In this document: in pieces, positions 1 to 7,990 of the stretch
Numbering within the stretch: the stretch's first letter is position 1
Layout: each line of letters starts with the position of its first letter
Assembly: GCA_963728495.1 (NCBI GenBank)
Contig: CAVSKI010000003.1
Span: 124,001-188,000, forward strand
Length of the DNA: 64,000 nt
Direction: 5' to 3'
Source of the DNA: JACVRW01 sp963728495
Lineage (GTDB): Bacteria; Actinomycetota; Thermoleophilia; Solirubrobacterales; Thermoleophilaceae
Translations under genes and position numbers: made by a program
Notes under the pieces: generated by a model
The model's input: only the letters and a program-made list of their open reading frames with translations
What the model was told of the DNA's origin: nothing
Databases searched by the model: none

Positions 1-344
1 CCCAGCCCGTGGCCGGACAGCTTGACCACCTGCATGCCGAGCTCGGCGGCCAGCGGAGCCACGACGAGAGTGGTGCCGTCCCCCACCCCGCCGGTCGAGT
101 GCTTGTCGACGGTCGGGCCGGCAAGGCGGGACAGGTCGAGCCGGTCCCCGGACTCGACCATCGCGTGGGTCAGCGCCACCGCCTCGTCACGCGAGAAGCC
201 CTTGAGGTAGCCGGCCATCAGGAAGGCCGACATCTGGTAGTCGGGCACCTCCTCGCGCGCGTACGCGAGCACGAAGTCGTGAAGATCCTCGGCCGCCAAT
301 TCGCGCCCGTCGCGCTTCGCGGCGATCAGCTCGACGGGTCTCAG
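1..344 (-). CDS. deoA: Thymidine phosphorylase, N-terminal part, runs off the window
   Basis: The reverse strand encodes the first 114 residues of a pyrimidine-nucleoside phosphorylase, which converts thymidine and phosphate to thymine and deoxyribose 1-phosphate in cytoplasmic nucleoside salvage. The family opening RPVELIAAKRDG and the phosphate-loop signature KHSTGGVGD (about residues 81-89) are both seen. The remainder lies before base 1. The frame is closed by TGA at 360-362, and the only start that keeps the conserved opening is a CTG at 342-344, with AGAGGA nine bases upstream. That CTG overlaps the stop of a 15-codon frame starting with ATG at 386-388. Family identity is sure; the CTG start is inference. 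Confidence 0.88.
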   Translation of the reverse strand, partial: MRPVELIAAKRDGRELAAEDLHDFVLAYAREEVPDYQMSAFLMAGYLKGFSRDEAVALTHAMVESGDRLDLSRLAGPTVDKHSTGGVGDGTTLVVAPLAAELGMQVVKLSGHGL

Positions 345-459
345 GGCTGGGAGTCCTCTTCAGAGGCGAGGGCCCGCGGAAGGCTCATGGCGAGGCGAGC
401 CTACTCCAGTGCTCACCTGGGTAGCCAACGCGGCGATCGCGGGTGGTGGCCGCCTGAGC

Positions 460-903
460 TCAGGCCTTCTCGAGCAGCGCCTTGAGCCGTTTCAGGTCCT
501 TCTGCAGACCGGAGCGAAGTATCGGGACGAGCAGCGGCCCGAGCGCCCTCGTGACGCCCTTCGGCTCGAGGTCGATCTGGTAGGTGAACACCGACCCGCC
601 TCCGCGATCTGCCCGCACGGTCCGTGAGCCCCGGATCCGCTCGTTCCGCTACCGCAAACGGTAGGAGACGCCGGGGTCCACGTCGCTCACGGTCGAGTCG
701 GTGGTGAAGCTGCGGCCGGCCATCTTCAGGACCTCGTGAACCCTCGTGCCCGGCGCGGGAGGTCCGGGAGGGTCGGGAGTCATCTCCGTTATGCCGCGGC
801 GCCACTGGAGGTCGAAGGGGTAGTCGGCGATCGCCGCCCAGACCTCCTCCGGTGGCCTGGCGATGCTGACCGACTCCTCGATGTGGTGGATGGAAGCTGG
901 CAC
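460..903 (-). pseudogene. SRPBCC/polyketide-cyclase-like protein with an in-frame TAG
   Basis: The frame begins MPASIHHIEESVSIARPP and matches the SRPBCC (START-like) ligand-binding fold, whose members bind small hydrophobic ligands or act as cyclases. The pattern of an early strand, then EEVWAAIADYP, then the middle strands is typical. Codon 85 is TAG (649-651). Beyond it the same frame stays open for another 62 codons and still reads like the family: GGGSVFTYQIDLEPKG, then a C-terminal amphipathic helix RSGLQKDLKRLKALLEKA. The full length of 147 residues is normal for the family. This is either a recently inactivated gene, a readthrough site or a sequence error. It starts 6 bases after the heme peroxidase stop, so it is probably co-transcribed. 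Confidence 0.7.
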
Positions 904-909
904 CTCGCG

Positions 910-2487
910 TCAGCCCAGCGGCGCCAGCAGCGCTTTCTTCTCCTCGAACGCGAACAGCAGCAGGTCGACCATGCGGAATGTGGAGTTGTTGGGGCCGAGC
1001 GACGGCTTGAAGGTGGTGTCGCGCACGATCGAGAACTGGCTGCCCTCCATGGCCCGGTGGAAGGTCTCCGCGATGATGCGCGCCCCCACTCCTTTCAGCT
1101 TCCCGTTGTTGAGCTCGGCTTCGCGCAGGATGTAGAACCAGAGCGGCGTGTCCTTGAGGAACGCGTCGAGCTGGGTGGCGGTGAGCATGCTCAGATCGGC
1201 CCCGTTGCTGCCGTCGCGGACCTGGGTCTTCGTGAGCTTCGTGAGGGTCACGCCCTTGCCCTTGAGGAACGTGGCCATCTGCTGCCCCGTGGCCAGCCTA
1301 ACCATCCGCGCCCGCGTCAGGTTGCGGAAGGCGAGGTTGCGCTTGGGATCGTCGAAGCCGAGCCCGGCCGACCCGGCAAAGGTTTCAGGAGGCAGGTTCT
1401 TCAGCGGGTTCACGAGCGTGGTGTCGATACGCCGCGTCCGGTTGAACTTGCCCTCCGACACGGCGAGGTCCGGCTTGCCCGCCTCGTTGAAGTCATAGAG
1501 CCGGCGAAAGTCCGCGGTCCAGTCCGCGGCCAGTCTCGTGGCGCCCCCCAACACCCCGCCGGAGGCCGAGAACTCGAAGAGGTAGCTGAGGTCTGCGGGA
1601 TCGAAGACCTTGTTCCAGTGGTAGGACGATCGGATCATCGAATGCCCGAGCCGGAAGGCGGCGATCGAGAACTCGATCGGCATGGTCGGCATCTTGTCCG
1701 CTTGCACGCCCACCTCGAACGCCTTGCGGCCCTGGCTGAAGACGTTGGTGAGCACCGGCTGCGCACAGATGCGCGGCAGGTAGTCGGTGCGGATCATCCA
1801 CTGGTAGTGCTTGGTCACCAGCTCACGGGCCTGGGTGAAGCGCTGCGCCGTCGGGACCGAGGCGGGCAGGCTGTCCGCCACCCGGTTGTGGAAGCGGATC
1901 ATGGCCAGGTGAGTCTGGGCCACCGCCAGGTTCTCGTCGTTGCGTAGGTCGGGGATGATCGCCACGCGCCGCGTGGCCGCCGTGTTGCCGGCGCCGCGCG
2001 GAAGGTCGAAGCCGTCCTTCCCGGGAAAGCCTCCCGCGGCCTTCGTCTTTCCCATCTTGAGGTGGATCCCGTCCGCCTCGTAGAACTTGGCCGACCCCGG
2101 GTCCTGGGGCCCCGCTCCGTATAGAGAGTCGAGGTCGAGCGCCGGCGAGCGCCCCTGCTGCAGCTGGGCCGGCGAACGCTGCTCGCGCAACAGCAGCTTC
2201 GTCTTGTCCATCGTCAGGTCGTGATCGATGAACTGGCCGAGATACGTAAAGCCGGCCGGTATCTGGCTGTCTCCCCCGCCGCCGGCCGTCATCTCAATGG
2301 CCACCTTCTTACGGGTCGACTCACCCAGTTGGCGGTTGGCGCCACTCGGGCCCATGCGCGAGAAACGAAACGGCGGCGCCGCCTCCAAACCCGCAATATC
2401 CGTCTCGACGAGATCGCGCCCCTCGGCGCTCTCCGTCAGCAGCCCCTCGTCCTCGACCCAATAGCTCTCGGAACCGTGCTTGTCCAT
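910..2487 (-). CDS. Animal-type heme peroxidase
   Basis: The 525-residue protein belongs to the animal heme-dependent peroxidase family (An_peroxidase; peroxinectin/cyclooxygenase superfamily), which oxidises halides or organic substrates with hydrogen peroxide. The distal motif QFIDHDLT places the distal histidine at residue 89, next to Asp90. The helix NLAVAQTHLAMIRFHNRVAD is family-typical, and FRLGHSMIR gives the proximal heme-ligand histidine at about 282. No signal peptide is apparent at MDKHGSESYWVEDEG, so a cytoplasmic or non-classically exported location is likely. GAGGAG lies just upstream of the ATG. The interrupted SRPBCC gene follows directly. The natural substrate cannot be told from sequence. 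Confidence 0.9.
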   Translation of the reverse strand: MDKHGSESYWVEDEGLLTESAEGRDLVETDIAGLEAAPPFRFSRMGPSGANRQLGESTRKKVAIEMTAGGGGDSQIPAGFTYLGQFIDHDLTMDKTKLLLREQRSPAQLQQGRSPALDLDSLYGAGPQDPGSAKFYEADGIHLKMGKTKAAGGFPGKDGFDLPRGAGNTAATRRVAIIPDLRNDENLAVAQTHLAMIRFHNRVADSLPASVPTAQRFTQARELVTKHYQWMIRTDYLPRICAQPVLTNVFSQGRKAFEVGVQADKMPTMPIEFSIAAFRLGHSMIRSSYHWNKVFDPADLSYLFEFSASGGVLGGATRLAADWTADFRRLYDFNEAGKPDLAVSEGKFNRTRRIDTTLVNPLKNLPPETFAGSAGLGFDDPKRNLAFRNLTRARMVRLATGQQMATFLKGKGVTLTKLTKTQVRDGSNGADLSMLTATQLDAFLKDTPLWFYILREAELNNGKLKGVGARIIAETFHRAMEGSQFSIVRDTTFKPSLGPNNSTFRMVDLLLFAFEEKKALLAPLG

Positions 2488-2556
2488 TGCGCTCCTCGAT
2501 CGACCGCGCGCCAGCCTCTCACGCCCGAGTCGCAGGCGTCAATGGGCCGAGGAGGT

Positions 2557-2904
2557 CTACGTGTGGTGCGTCGGCACCGGCGAGCGCGGGCGTCTCACAC
2601 GTGAGGGAAGCGGCCTTCGCAGCGGTGGCTCTGCTCCGCGCCGCCGGCCCGGCCCCGAAGGGCCTCCGTGAGACCGATCACGGCCGCGACCCAGGTGATA
2701 GCGGCCGAGCGGCAACCTTATGCCGTCGCCCCCGGGGCCATCCTTGCCCGGGCTTGGCTCGGGGCCTTCGCCCCCTCCGCCGTCGTCGCCACGAGAGTCG
2801 TCGTCATCGTCGCGCAGGCGGAAGAACCAGATAAGCCACACGATCAGCAGGCCCACGTCGAAGACGCGGAAGCCGACCATGAAGATCCACCCCTCCGTGG
2901 TCAC
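2557..2904 (-). CDS. Small single-pass membrane protein with acidic tail
   Basis: The frame gives 115 residues: a short N-terminus, one hydrophobic segment (about residues 7-28, FMVGFRVFDVGLLIVWLIWF), then an acidic stretch RDDDDDSRGDD and a Gly/Pro/Arg-rich low-complexity tail. No enzymatic motif is visible. The membrane segment plus Asp run is convincing as protein. The arginine- and proline-rich last 60 residues could be the product of a shifted frame in GC-rich DNA, so the C-terminal boundary is uncertain. It sits between the peroxidase and a secreted protein, all on one strand with modest gaps. Function unknown. Confidence 0.55.
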   Translation of the reverse strand: MTTEGWIFMVGFRVFDVGLLIVWLIWFFRLRDDDDDSRGDDGGGGEGPEPSPGKDGPGGDGIRLPLGRYHLGRGRDRSHGGPSGPGRRRGAEPPLRRPLPSRVRRPRSPVPTHHT

Positions 2905-2951
2905 GCCCCGATGCTAGCGCGGGTCGGCGGCGGGCGAAAGACCAACTACGC

Positions 2952-3647
2952 CTAGTTTTCTTCCTCTTCGACGGTGGGTTTCGGGTCGGGCACGTAGGTG
3001 GCGGTGAACAGCAGCCGCGCTCCGCTGTAGGTACAGCCGAACACGTTGACCTCGCGCAGCTCGGTCATCGCGAACTGGCGCAGGCTGCGCGGCGTCTCAC
3101 AGCTGTTCTTGGCCCGCGACGAACGCCACCAGTCGGAGCGAGTCAGGTTGTTGGCGAAGATCGGCGCCCAGCTCGGAACGGTGATCGCGATCCAGTTGCC
3201 TTTCCTGACCCGCATCGGCTGGTCCAGCACGAACGTCGGCTTGGAGCCGAAGTAGTTCTCGACCTCGAACAGCTGCGACTGGTTCACGAGCCGATAGTTC
3301 AGGCGCGTCTTCTTCTTGTCGCTCTTTCGCAGCGCCGACAGGCCGACCTCCGCCGGGGAGCCGAAGTTGTCGTTGAAGAAAGCGACCTGCTCGGCGGTGG
3401 GCGCGGCCAGCGTGACGGTGAAGGCCACGACGTAGCCACTGCGGCGGATGTAGTACGGGTTCTTCGGCCCGCCCGCGGCACGGCCCTGCAGGCCGGTCAC
3501 CCGCACGGCCGCCTCGCACGGATCGGCCGGACAACTGGGATTCACCGCATCGGCGACGGCGCCCAGCTCGACTATCCGGGCAGACGCCGCCGGCGCCCAC
3601 ACGAGCGCGGCAACCAGGACGGGTATAAGCAGAAGAGTTCGCTTCAT
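2952..3647 (-). CDS. Secreted protein of unknown function
   Basis: The 231-residue product begins MKRTLLLIPVLVAALVWAPAASA, a clear Sec signal peptide with likely cleavage after ASA (about residue 23). The mature part carries Cys pairs (SCPADPC near residue 40, then Cys residues near 183 and 205), a predicted beta-rich body and an acidic EEEEN end. It resembles no family I can name. The Cys arrangement suggests disulphides outside the cytoplasm. A 43-bp gap separates it from infA, so it may be read from its own promoter or by readthrough from cspA-infA. Existence is well supported by the signal peptide and codon use; function is unknown. Confidence 0.75.
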   Translation of the reverse strand: MKRTLLLIPVLVAALVWAPAASARIVELGAVADAVNPSCPADPCEAAVRVTGLQGRAAGGPKNPYYIRRSGYVVAFTVTLAAPTAEQVAFFNDNFGSPAEVGLSALRKSDKKKTRLNYRLVNQSQLFEVENYFGSKPTFVLDQPMRVRKGNWIAITVPSWAPIFANNLTRSDWWRSSRAKNSCETPRSLRQFAMTELREVNVFGCTYSGARLLFTATYVPDPKPTVEEEEN

Positions 3648-3690
3648 GACCGATTCTCAACACCCGGTCCGCGACCGAGTTTCGGTGTTC

Positions 3691-3909
3691 TCACTTGTAA
3701 CGGTAGGTGATGCGGCCCCGATCGAGGTCGTACGGAGACAGTTCGATCTTCACCCGATCGCCCGGGAGGATGCGGATGTAGTGGCGCCGCATCTTGCCCG
3801 AGATGTGCCCGAGAACCTGGTGCCCGTTGTCGAGCGTGACCCTGAACATGGTGTTGGGGAGGGCCTCGGCGATCTCGCCCTCCATCTCGATCTTCTCTTC
3901 CTTGGACAC
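3691..3909 (-). CDS. infA: Translation initiation factor IF-1
   Basis: The 72-residue protein is a complete IF-1. It is a single OB-fold domain containing IEMEGEIAEALPNTMFRV and the conserved GHISGKMRRHYIRILPGDRV. IF-1 binds the ribosomal A site with IF-2 and IF-3 during start-codon selection. The length equals the usual bacterial length. It lies 13 bp behind the cold-shock gene on the same strand, so both are probably on one mRNA. It is separated here from the spc/alpha ribosomal operon where infA often sits; no secY, rpmJ or rpsM is next to it. Confidence 0.97.
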   Translation of the reverse strand: MSKEEKIEMEGEIAEALPNTMFRVTLDNGHQVLGHISGKMRRHYIRILPGDRVKIELSPYDLDRGRITYRYK

Positions 3910-3922
3910 AGGCGGGGACGCC

Positions 3923-4126
3923 TCAGATGAGGCGGACGTTCACCGCCTTCGGCCCCTTGTCGCCGGCCTCCTCCTCGTACTCCACCTTGGCGTTCTCGGA
4001 GAGCGACTTGAAGCCTCCGCCGTCGATGCCGCTGTAGTGGACGAACAGGTCTCGCTCACCCTCATCGGGAGTGATGAAGCCAAAGCCCTTCTCGTCGTTG
4101 AACCATTTAACGGTCCCGGTAGGCAC
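3923..4126 (-). CDS. cspA: Cold-shock domain protein
   Basis: The 67-residue protein is a single cold-shock OB-fold. RNP1 is KGFGFITPD (about residues 13-21) and RNP2 is DLFVHYSGI (about 26-34), following the MPTGTVKWFN opening. Such proteins bind single-stranded RNA or DNA and melt RNA structure. The acidic EYEEEAGDKGPKAVNV end is typical of actinobacterial members. It is the upstream partner of infA with a 13-bp gap, suggesting coordinated control of initiation-related RNA chaperones. About 90 bp of non-coding DNA lies upstream and could form a leader; I see no definite motif in it. Confidence 0.96.
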   Translation of the reverse strand: MPTGTVKWFNDEKGFGFITPDEGERDLFVHYSGIDGGGFKSLSENAKVEYEEEAGDKGPKAVNVRLI

Positions 4127-4219
4127 TTGCCTAACCCCTTCCTGCGTGACACCGGCACTGCGAGTCCCGATGCATCTGCTGTAACTGACGCCGGCTTGGC
4201 CGGCCCAACAGGCGAGAAA

Positions 4220-4630
4220 CTACCACCCCCGCAGCTCCTGAGCGACCTGCGCGAGCTCGCCTTCACCGGGCTGGCCCGGCTGCCCGGGCAGGCGCAGCGG
4301 GTCATCGTCGTAGCGCGGGATCACGTGGACGTGGGTGTGGAACACCGTTTGCCACGCGGGCGGCTCGGATGAGTTGAGCAGGTTGACCCCGTCGCAGTCC
4401 AGCACGTCGCGCATCCGCTGCGCCAGGCGCTTCGCCGCCGACGCTACTCGGGCGAGATCGTCGTCCTCGATGTCGTACAGATTGCGCGAATGCCGTCGCG
4501 GGATCACGAGCGCATGACCGCGCGTCCACGGGCTGATGTCCATGAAGGCGATCGTGTGCTCGTCCTCCTGGACGATCTCCGACGGCAGCTCGCCGGCCAC
4601 GATCTTGCAGAAGATGCAGTCGTCCGCCAT
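4220..4630 (-). CDS. HIT-family nucleotide hydrolase
   Basis: The 136-residue protein has the histidine-triad fold (HINT/AprA-like purine nucleoside phosphoramidase). The N-terminal CIFCKIVAGELP carries the zinc-type CxxC. The catalytic triad motif reads HTHVHVIPR (about residues 95-103). Members hydrolyse AMP-linked phosphoramidates and dinucleotides. I chose the ATG at 4628-4630 because MADDCIFCKI is the family start; the frame is open further upstream without homology. It begins 11 bp after corA stops and is the last gene of the long collinear run. Confidence 0.94.
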   Translation of the reverse strand: MADDCIFCKIVAGELPSEIVQEDEHTIAFMDISPWTRGHALVIPRRHSRNLYDIEDDDLARVASAAKRLAQRMRDVLDCDGVNLLNSSEPPAWQTVFHTHVHVIPRYDDDPLRLPGQPGQPGEGELAQVAQELRGW

Positions 4631-4641
4631 GGCGCCGCAGG

Positions 4642-5616
4642 TTATTCGAGCCAGCCCACCTTCTTGAAGTAGCGGTAGAGCGCGAAGCAGATGACCACCA
4701 TCACCCCGAGCACGAGCGGATAGCCGAAGGTCCACCTGAGCTCGGGCATGTGCTCGAAGTTCATCCCGTAGATGGCCGCCAGCATCGTCGGCACCGCGAG
4801 GATGGCCACGAACGCCGAGATCGTGCGCACGTCCTGGTTCTGGCGCACGGTCACCTGGGCCAGGTTGGCCTCGAGCACGCTCGTGAGCAGGTCGCGGTAG
4901 CTCTCGAGCTGCTCGTGCACGCGCAGGAGGTGATCGTTGACGTCGCCGAAGTAGGCCCGCACCTCGGGATGGATGACCTGGTAGTGCCCCCGTGCCAGCC
5001 GGTTGACCGGCTCCACCAGCGGGCCGGTGGCCTTGTTGAACTCGAGCGTCTCGCGCTTGAGCTTGTAGATGCGCTCGGCGGGATTGGTCCGCGAGTTGGA
5101 GAAAACCTCGTCCTCGATCTCGTCGATGTCCTCGCCCAGGCCGGCAAGAGCCGGGGTGTAGTCGTCCACCACTTGGTCGACGATGGCGTGGAGAACGGCG
5201 CCCGGGCCGCGGCTCAGCATCTCGGGCTCCTCCTCCAGCCGCGTGCGCACGCCGTGCAGCTCACTGGCCTCGCCGTGACGAACGGTGATGATGAAGTCGC
5301 CGCCCAGGAAGATGAGGATCTCTCCCAGGCGCACCACCTCCTCGGGATCGACGTAGGTGGCGGTCTTCAACACGATGAAGACCGTTTCTCCGTAGACCTC
5401 GAGCTTGGGCCGCTGGTGGGCGTGGAGCGCGTCCTCCACGGCGAGCTCGTGCAGATCGAACTCGCGCCGGATGGAGTCGAACTCGTCCTCGGCGGGCTCG
5501 TAGAGCCCGATCCAGACGAAGGCCCCGGACTCGCGACATGCGCTCACCGCGTCGCGCACCGACACATCACCGTCGCTGCGGCAGCCCTCGCGGTAGACGG
5601 CGCAGTCGACGATCAT
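4642..5616 (-). CDS. corA: CorA-type magnesium/divalent cation channel
   Basis: This 324-residue membrane protein has the CorA layout: a large N-terminal cytoplasmic domain, a long helical stalk, and two C-terminal transmembrane helices. The signature YGMN at residues 283-286 sits at the end of TM1, followed by the periplasmic loop FEHMPEL and TM2. It forms pentameric channels for Mg2+ (or Co2+/Ni2+). Its ATG overlaps the cca stop (ATGA), so translation is coupled. The C-terminal KKVGWLE is typical. No Mg-sensing leader is visible because the gene is internal to the operon. Confidence 0.96.
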   Translation of the reverse strand: MIVDCAVYREGCRSDGDVSVRDAVSACRESGAFVWIGLYEPAEDEFDSIRREFDLHELAVEDALHAHQRPKLEVYGETVFIVLKTATYVDPEEVVRLGEILIFLGGDFIITVRHGEASELHGVRTRLEEEPEMLSRGPGAVLHAIVDQVVDDYTPALAGLGEDIDEIEDEVFSNSRTNPAERIYKLKRETLEFNKATGPLVEPVNRLARGHYQVIHPEVRAYFGDVNDHLLRVHEQLESYRDLLTSVLEANLAQVTVRQNQDVRTISAFVAILAVPTMLAAIYGMNFEHMPELRWTFGYPLVLGVMVVICFALYRYFKKVGWLE

Positions 5617-6944
5617 CGCGACTGAAGCCTACGGGCCAGCTCGACGGCCTCCTTCCGCGTGCCGGCCTCCCCGGCGTAGGCGGCCTCCTCCAGCTCGCCG
5701 AGCAGCAGGCCCAGCTCGGGACCGGGCCGGATGCCCAGCTCCGCCGCCAGCTCGTCGCCCCGGAGCGGCAGCCGCGGCGGACCCTGCTCGCGCCAGTCGA
5801 GCGCCGCCTCCATCAGCTCCCGGGCCAGCTCGAGATGAACCTCTGTGGCCCGTTCGGCGTTGCGTCCCCCGGTGGCCAGACGGTCGGCGCAGGAGAGCAG
5901 CGTCACCTCCACCTCCACCGGGCTGGTGTGGGTCAGGTAGCGGTAGACCTGGCGGCGGTCGAGCGGGCGCTCGTGCACGAGGAAACCCAGGACCAGATGG
6001 TGGCGCGTGAGCGCCGCGACGAAGCGCGACAGGCGCTCGCTCGTCCGGAGGCGGTGGCAAACGGTCCGCACCATCTCCTCGCCGATGCGGTCGTGGCGCA
6101 TGAAGGTCACACGCCCGTCCTCGCGGACCTCGCGCGTGGGCGGCTTGCCGATGTCGTGCAGCAGCGCCCCGAAGCGCAGCGCCTGGCCGCGGGTGAGCTC
6201 ATCGGCCAGCGGCTCGTCGAGTACGGCCCGCAGCCGAGGTGGCACGTCGCGCTCGAGTTCGATCAGCCGCGCCAGCACCTCGAGCGTGTGGTCGTATACG
6301 TCGAGGTGGTGGTAGTGGCTTTGCTCCACCGAGTGCAGCGCGCTCAGCTCCGGCAGCACGCTCGCCAGCACACCCAGCCGGTCGGCCAGCACCATGCCAT
6401 CGATCACCCCGTCCGAGATCACCAGGCGGCGCAGCTCGGCGAACACTCGCTCGCCGGCGGCCTCCGCCACCCGCGACGCTGCGGCGCGGGTGAGGCTCTC
6501 GGTTTCCCGGTCGCTGGTGAAGCCCAGCTCGGCGGCGAGGCGTACCAGCCGTAGGGCGCGCAGAGGGTCGCTCTGGTAGGCCTGCGCCCCCAGCACGCGC
6601 AGCGTCCGCGACTCCAGGTCGCCGCGCCCGCCGAAGGGGTCGATCAGGTCGCCGCCTTCGCGCGGCCGGGCCATGGCGTTGACCGTGAAGTCGCGCTTGG
6701 CCAGGTCCTCCTCGATCGTGTTGCCCTGGAGCGCAGAGAAGTCGAACACACGCCCGCCGGCGCGGTCGATCGCCCGCCACGCTCCAAACGCCTCCGAGAG
6801 CCGGAAGACCGGCCCCTTCAGCTTCGCCGCGGTCTCGCGGGCCGCCCGCTCGGGGTCTCCGGCCACAGCGATGTCCACGTCGCGCACCGGGCGCCCGAGC
6901 AGCTCGTCGCGGAGCGCCCCGCCGACGATCCAGGCGTCGCTCAC
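5613..6944 (-). CDS. cca: CCA tRNA nucleotidyltransferase / poly(A) polymerase family, HD-domain type
   Basis: The 443-residue protein is a class II tRNA nucleotidyltransferase-family enzyme that adds or repairs the 3' CCA of tRNA. The N-terminal head has VGGALRDELLG and the metal-binding RDVDIAV (about residues 6-26), then RDFTVNAMA, DPFGGRGDLESRTLR and the DPLRALRLVRLAAEL neck. A C-terminal HD domain contains LLHDIGKP and TRHHLVLG and may supply phosphatase or phosphodiesterase activity. The GTG start at 6942-6944 overlaps the alr TGA (GTGA), and translation of MSDAWIVGG from there fits the family. Poly(A) polymerase activity cannot be excluded from sequence alone. Confidence 0.93.
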   Translation of the reverse strand: MSDAWIVGGALRDELLGRPVRDVDIAVAGDPERAARETAAKLKGPVFRLSEAFGAWRAIDRAGGRVFDFSALQGNTIEEDLAKRDFTVNAMARPREGGDLIDPFGGRGDLESRTLRVLGAQAYQSDPLRALRLVRLAAELGFTSDRETESLTRAAASRVAEAAGERVFAELRRLVISDGVIDGMVLADRLGVLASVLPELSALHSVEQSHYHHLDVYDHTLEVLARLIELERDVPPRLRAVLDEPLADELTRGQALRFGALLHDIGKPPTREVREDGRVTFMRHDRIGEEMVRTVCHRLRTSERLSRFVAALTRHHLVLGFLVHERPLDRRQVYRYLTHTSPVEVEVTLLSCADRLATGGRNAERATEVHLELARELMEAALDWREQGPPRLPLRGDELAAELGIRPGPELGLLLGELEEAAYAGEAGTRKEAVELARRLQSR

Positions 6945-7990
6945 CGCACGTGCTCGCGAGGCACCCGCGCCGACAGGCCGCAGGTGATCTCGTAGTTGAT
7001 CGTTCCGAGTCGCCGGGCCACCTCCTCGGCGAGTATGCGCTCTTCCCCCTGGCTTCCGATCAGCACGGCCTCGTCGCCCAAGCGCACGTCGGTGTCCGGG
7101 CCGAGCGCCACCGTCACGTTGTCCATGCTGACCGTTCCCACCAGCGGATGGCGGCGGTTGCCGATCAGCAGGTCGCAGTCGTTGGTGAGCGCGCGGCGCC
7201 AGCCGTCGCCGTAGCCGATCGGCACGGTGGCCACCCACGTCGGCTGGTCCGCTGTCCAGCGCCGGCCGTAGCCAGCCGAGTCGCCGGACTCGAAGCGCCG
7301 CACCGCGGATACCCAGGAACGCAGGCTGAGCACGGGTTCGAGGTCGTGCGTAGCCGGATCCTCATGGAACGGATCCATCCCGTAGATGGCGATCCCGCAG
7401 CGAACCATGTCGAAGTGAGAGGCGGGGTCGCGCAACGCGGCCGCGCTGTTTGCGGCGTGGGCCACGACGTCGTCGCGACCGACCTCGTCCACGAAGCCCT
7501 CAAAGGCCTCCAGCTGGGCGGGAAATAGATCGTCACCGGGCTCGTCGGCGGTGGCGAAGTGAGTCATGAGCCCGGCGACGCTCGGGCGGGCGGCCAGCCG
7601 CAGCGCCTGCTCGCGGTCCTTGGTCCCGAGCCGCCCCATCCCGGTGTCGAGCTTGACGTGCACCCTGCTGGCCGTCTCGGCCACCTCATCGGTCCAGGCC
7701 ACGACGTCGGCCTCCGCCTCTTCGCAGGCGCGCAGCTCGTCGCGGGTAAGCGCCCCCATCACGAGGATTCGCACGCCCAGGCCGTGATCGCGGAGCGCCC
7801 TTGCCTCCGCGGCCGTGGCCACCGCCAGCCACGAGGCGCCGCCCTCGATGGCCGACCGGGCCGCCGGGCCGATGCCGTGGCCGTACGCGTCGGCCTTGAC
7901 CACCGCGCACAGTGGGGCGGGAAGGCGTGCGCAGTTGCGCTCGAGGGCGCCGAGATCGATTGTGGCGAGCGCGCGTTCGACCGGGCTCAC
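6941..7990 (-). CDS. alr: Alanine racemase
   Basis: This 349-residue PLP enzyme interconverts L- and D-alanine for peptidoglycan. The PLP-lysine motif is AVVKADAYGHG (Lys at about residue 32) in the N-terminal TIM barrel. KLDTGMGRLG, CGIAIYGMDPF and the C-terminal catalytic-tyrosine motif SAGYGRRW follow, then GYGDGW and VGTVSMDN. The GTG start overlaps the stop of the CBS gene (GTGA), and its stop overlaps cca. Its place near murI-type and glm functions agrees with a wall-precursor role. Length is slightly short but within family range. Confidence 0.96.
   Translation of the reverse strand: MSPVERALATIDLGALERNCARLPAPLCAVVKADAYGHGIGPAARSAIEGGASWLAVATAAEARALRDHGLGVRILVMGALTRDELRACEEAEADVVAWTDEVAETASRVHVKLDTGMGRLGTKDREQALRLAARPSVAGLMTHFATADEPGDDLFPAQLEAFEGFVDEVGRDDVVAHAANSAAALRDPASHFDMVRCGIAIYGMDPFHEDPATHDLEPVLSLRSWVSAVRRFESGDSAGYGRRWTADQPTWVATVPIGYGDGWRRALTNDCDLLIGNRRHPLVGTVSMDNVTVALGPDTDVRLGDEAVLIGSQGEERILAEEVARRLGTINYEITCGLSARVPREHVR

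Noticed and set aside
736..1947. Long open frame antisense to the heme peroxidase
   Set aside because: It mirrors codon bias in GC-rich DNA; the opposite strand has catalytic motifs and this frame has no family likeness.
4631..4735. Longer HIT protein starting at 4735
   Set aside because: The added 35 residues overlap the corA 3' end and lack likeness; MADDCIFC is the family start.
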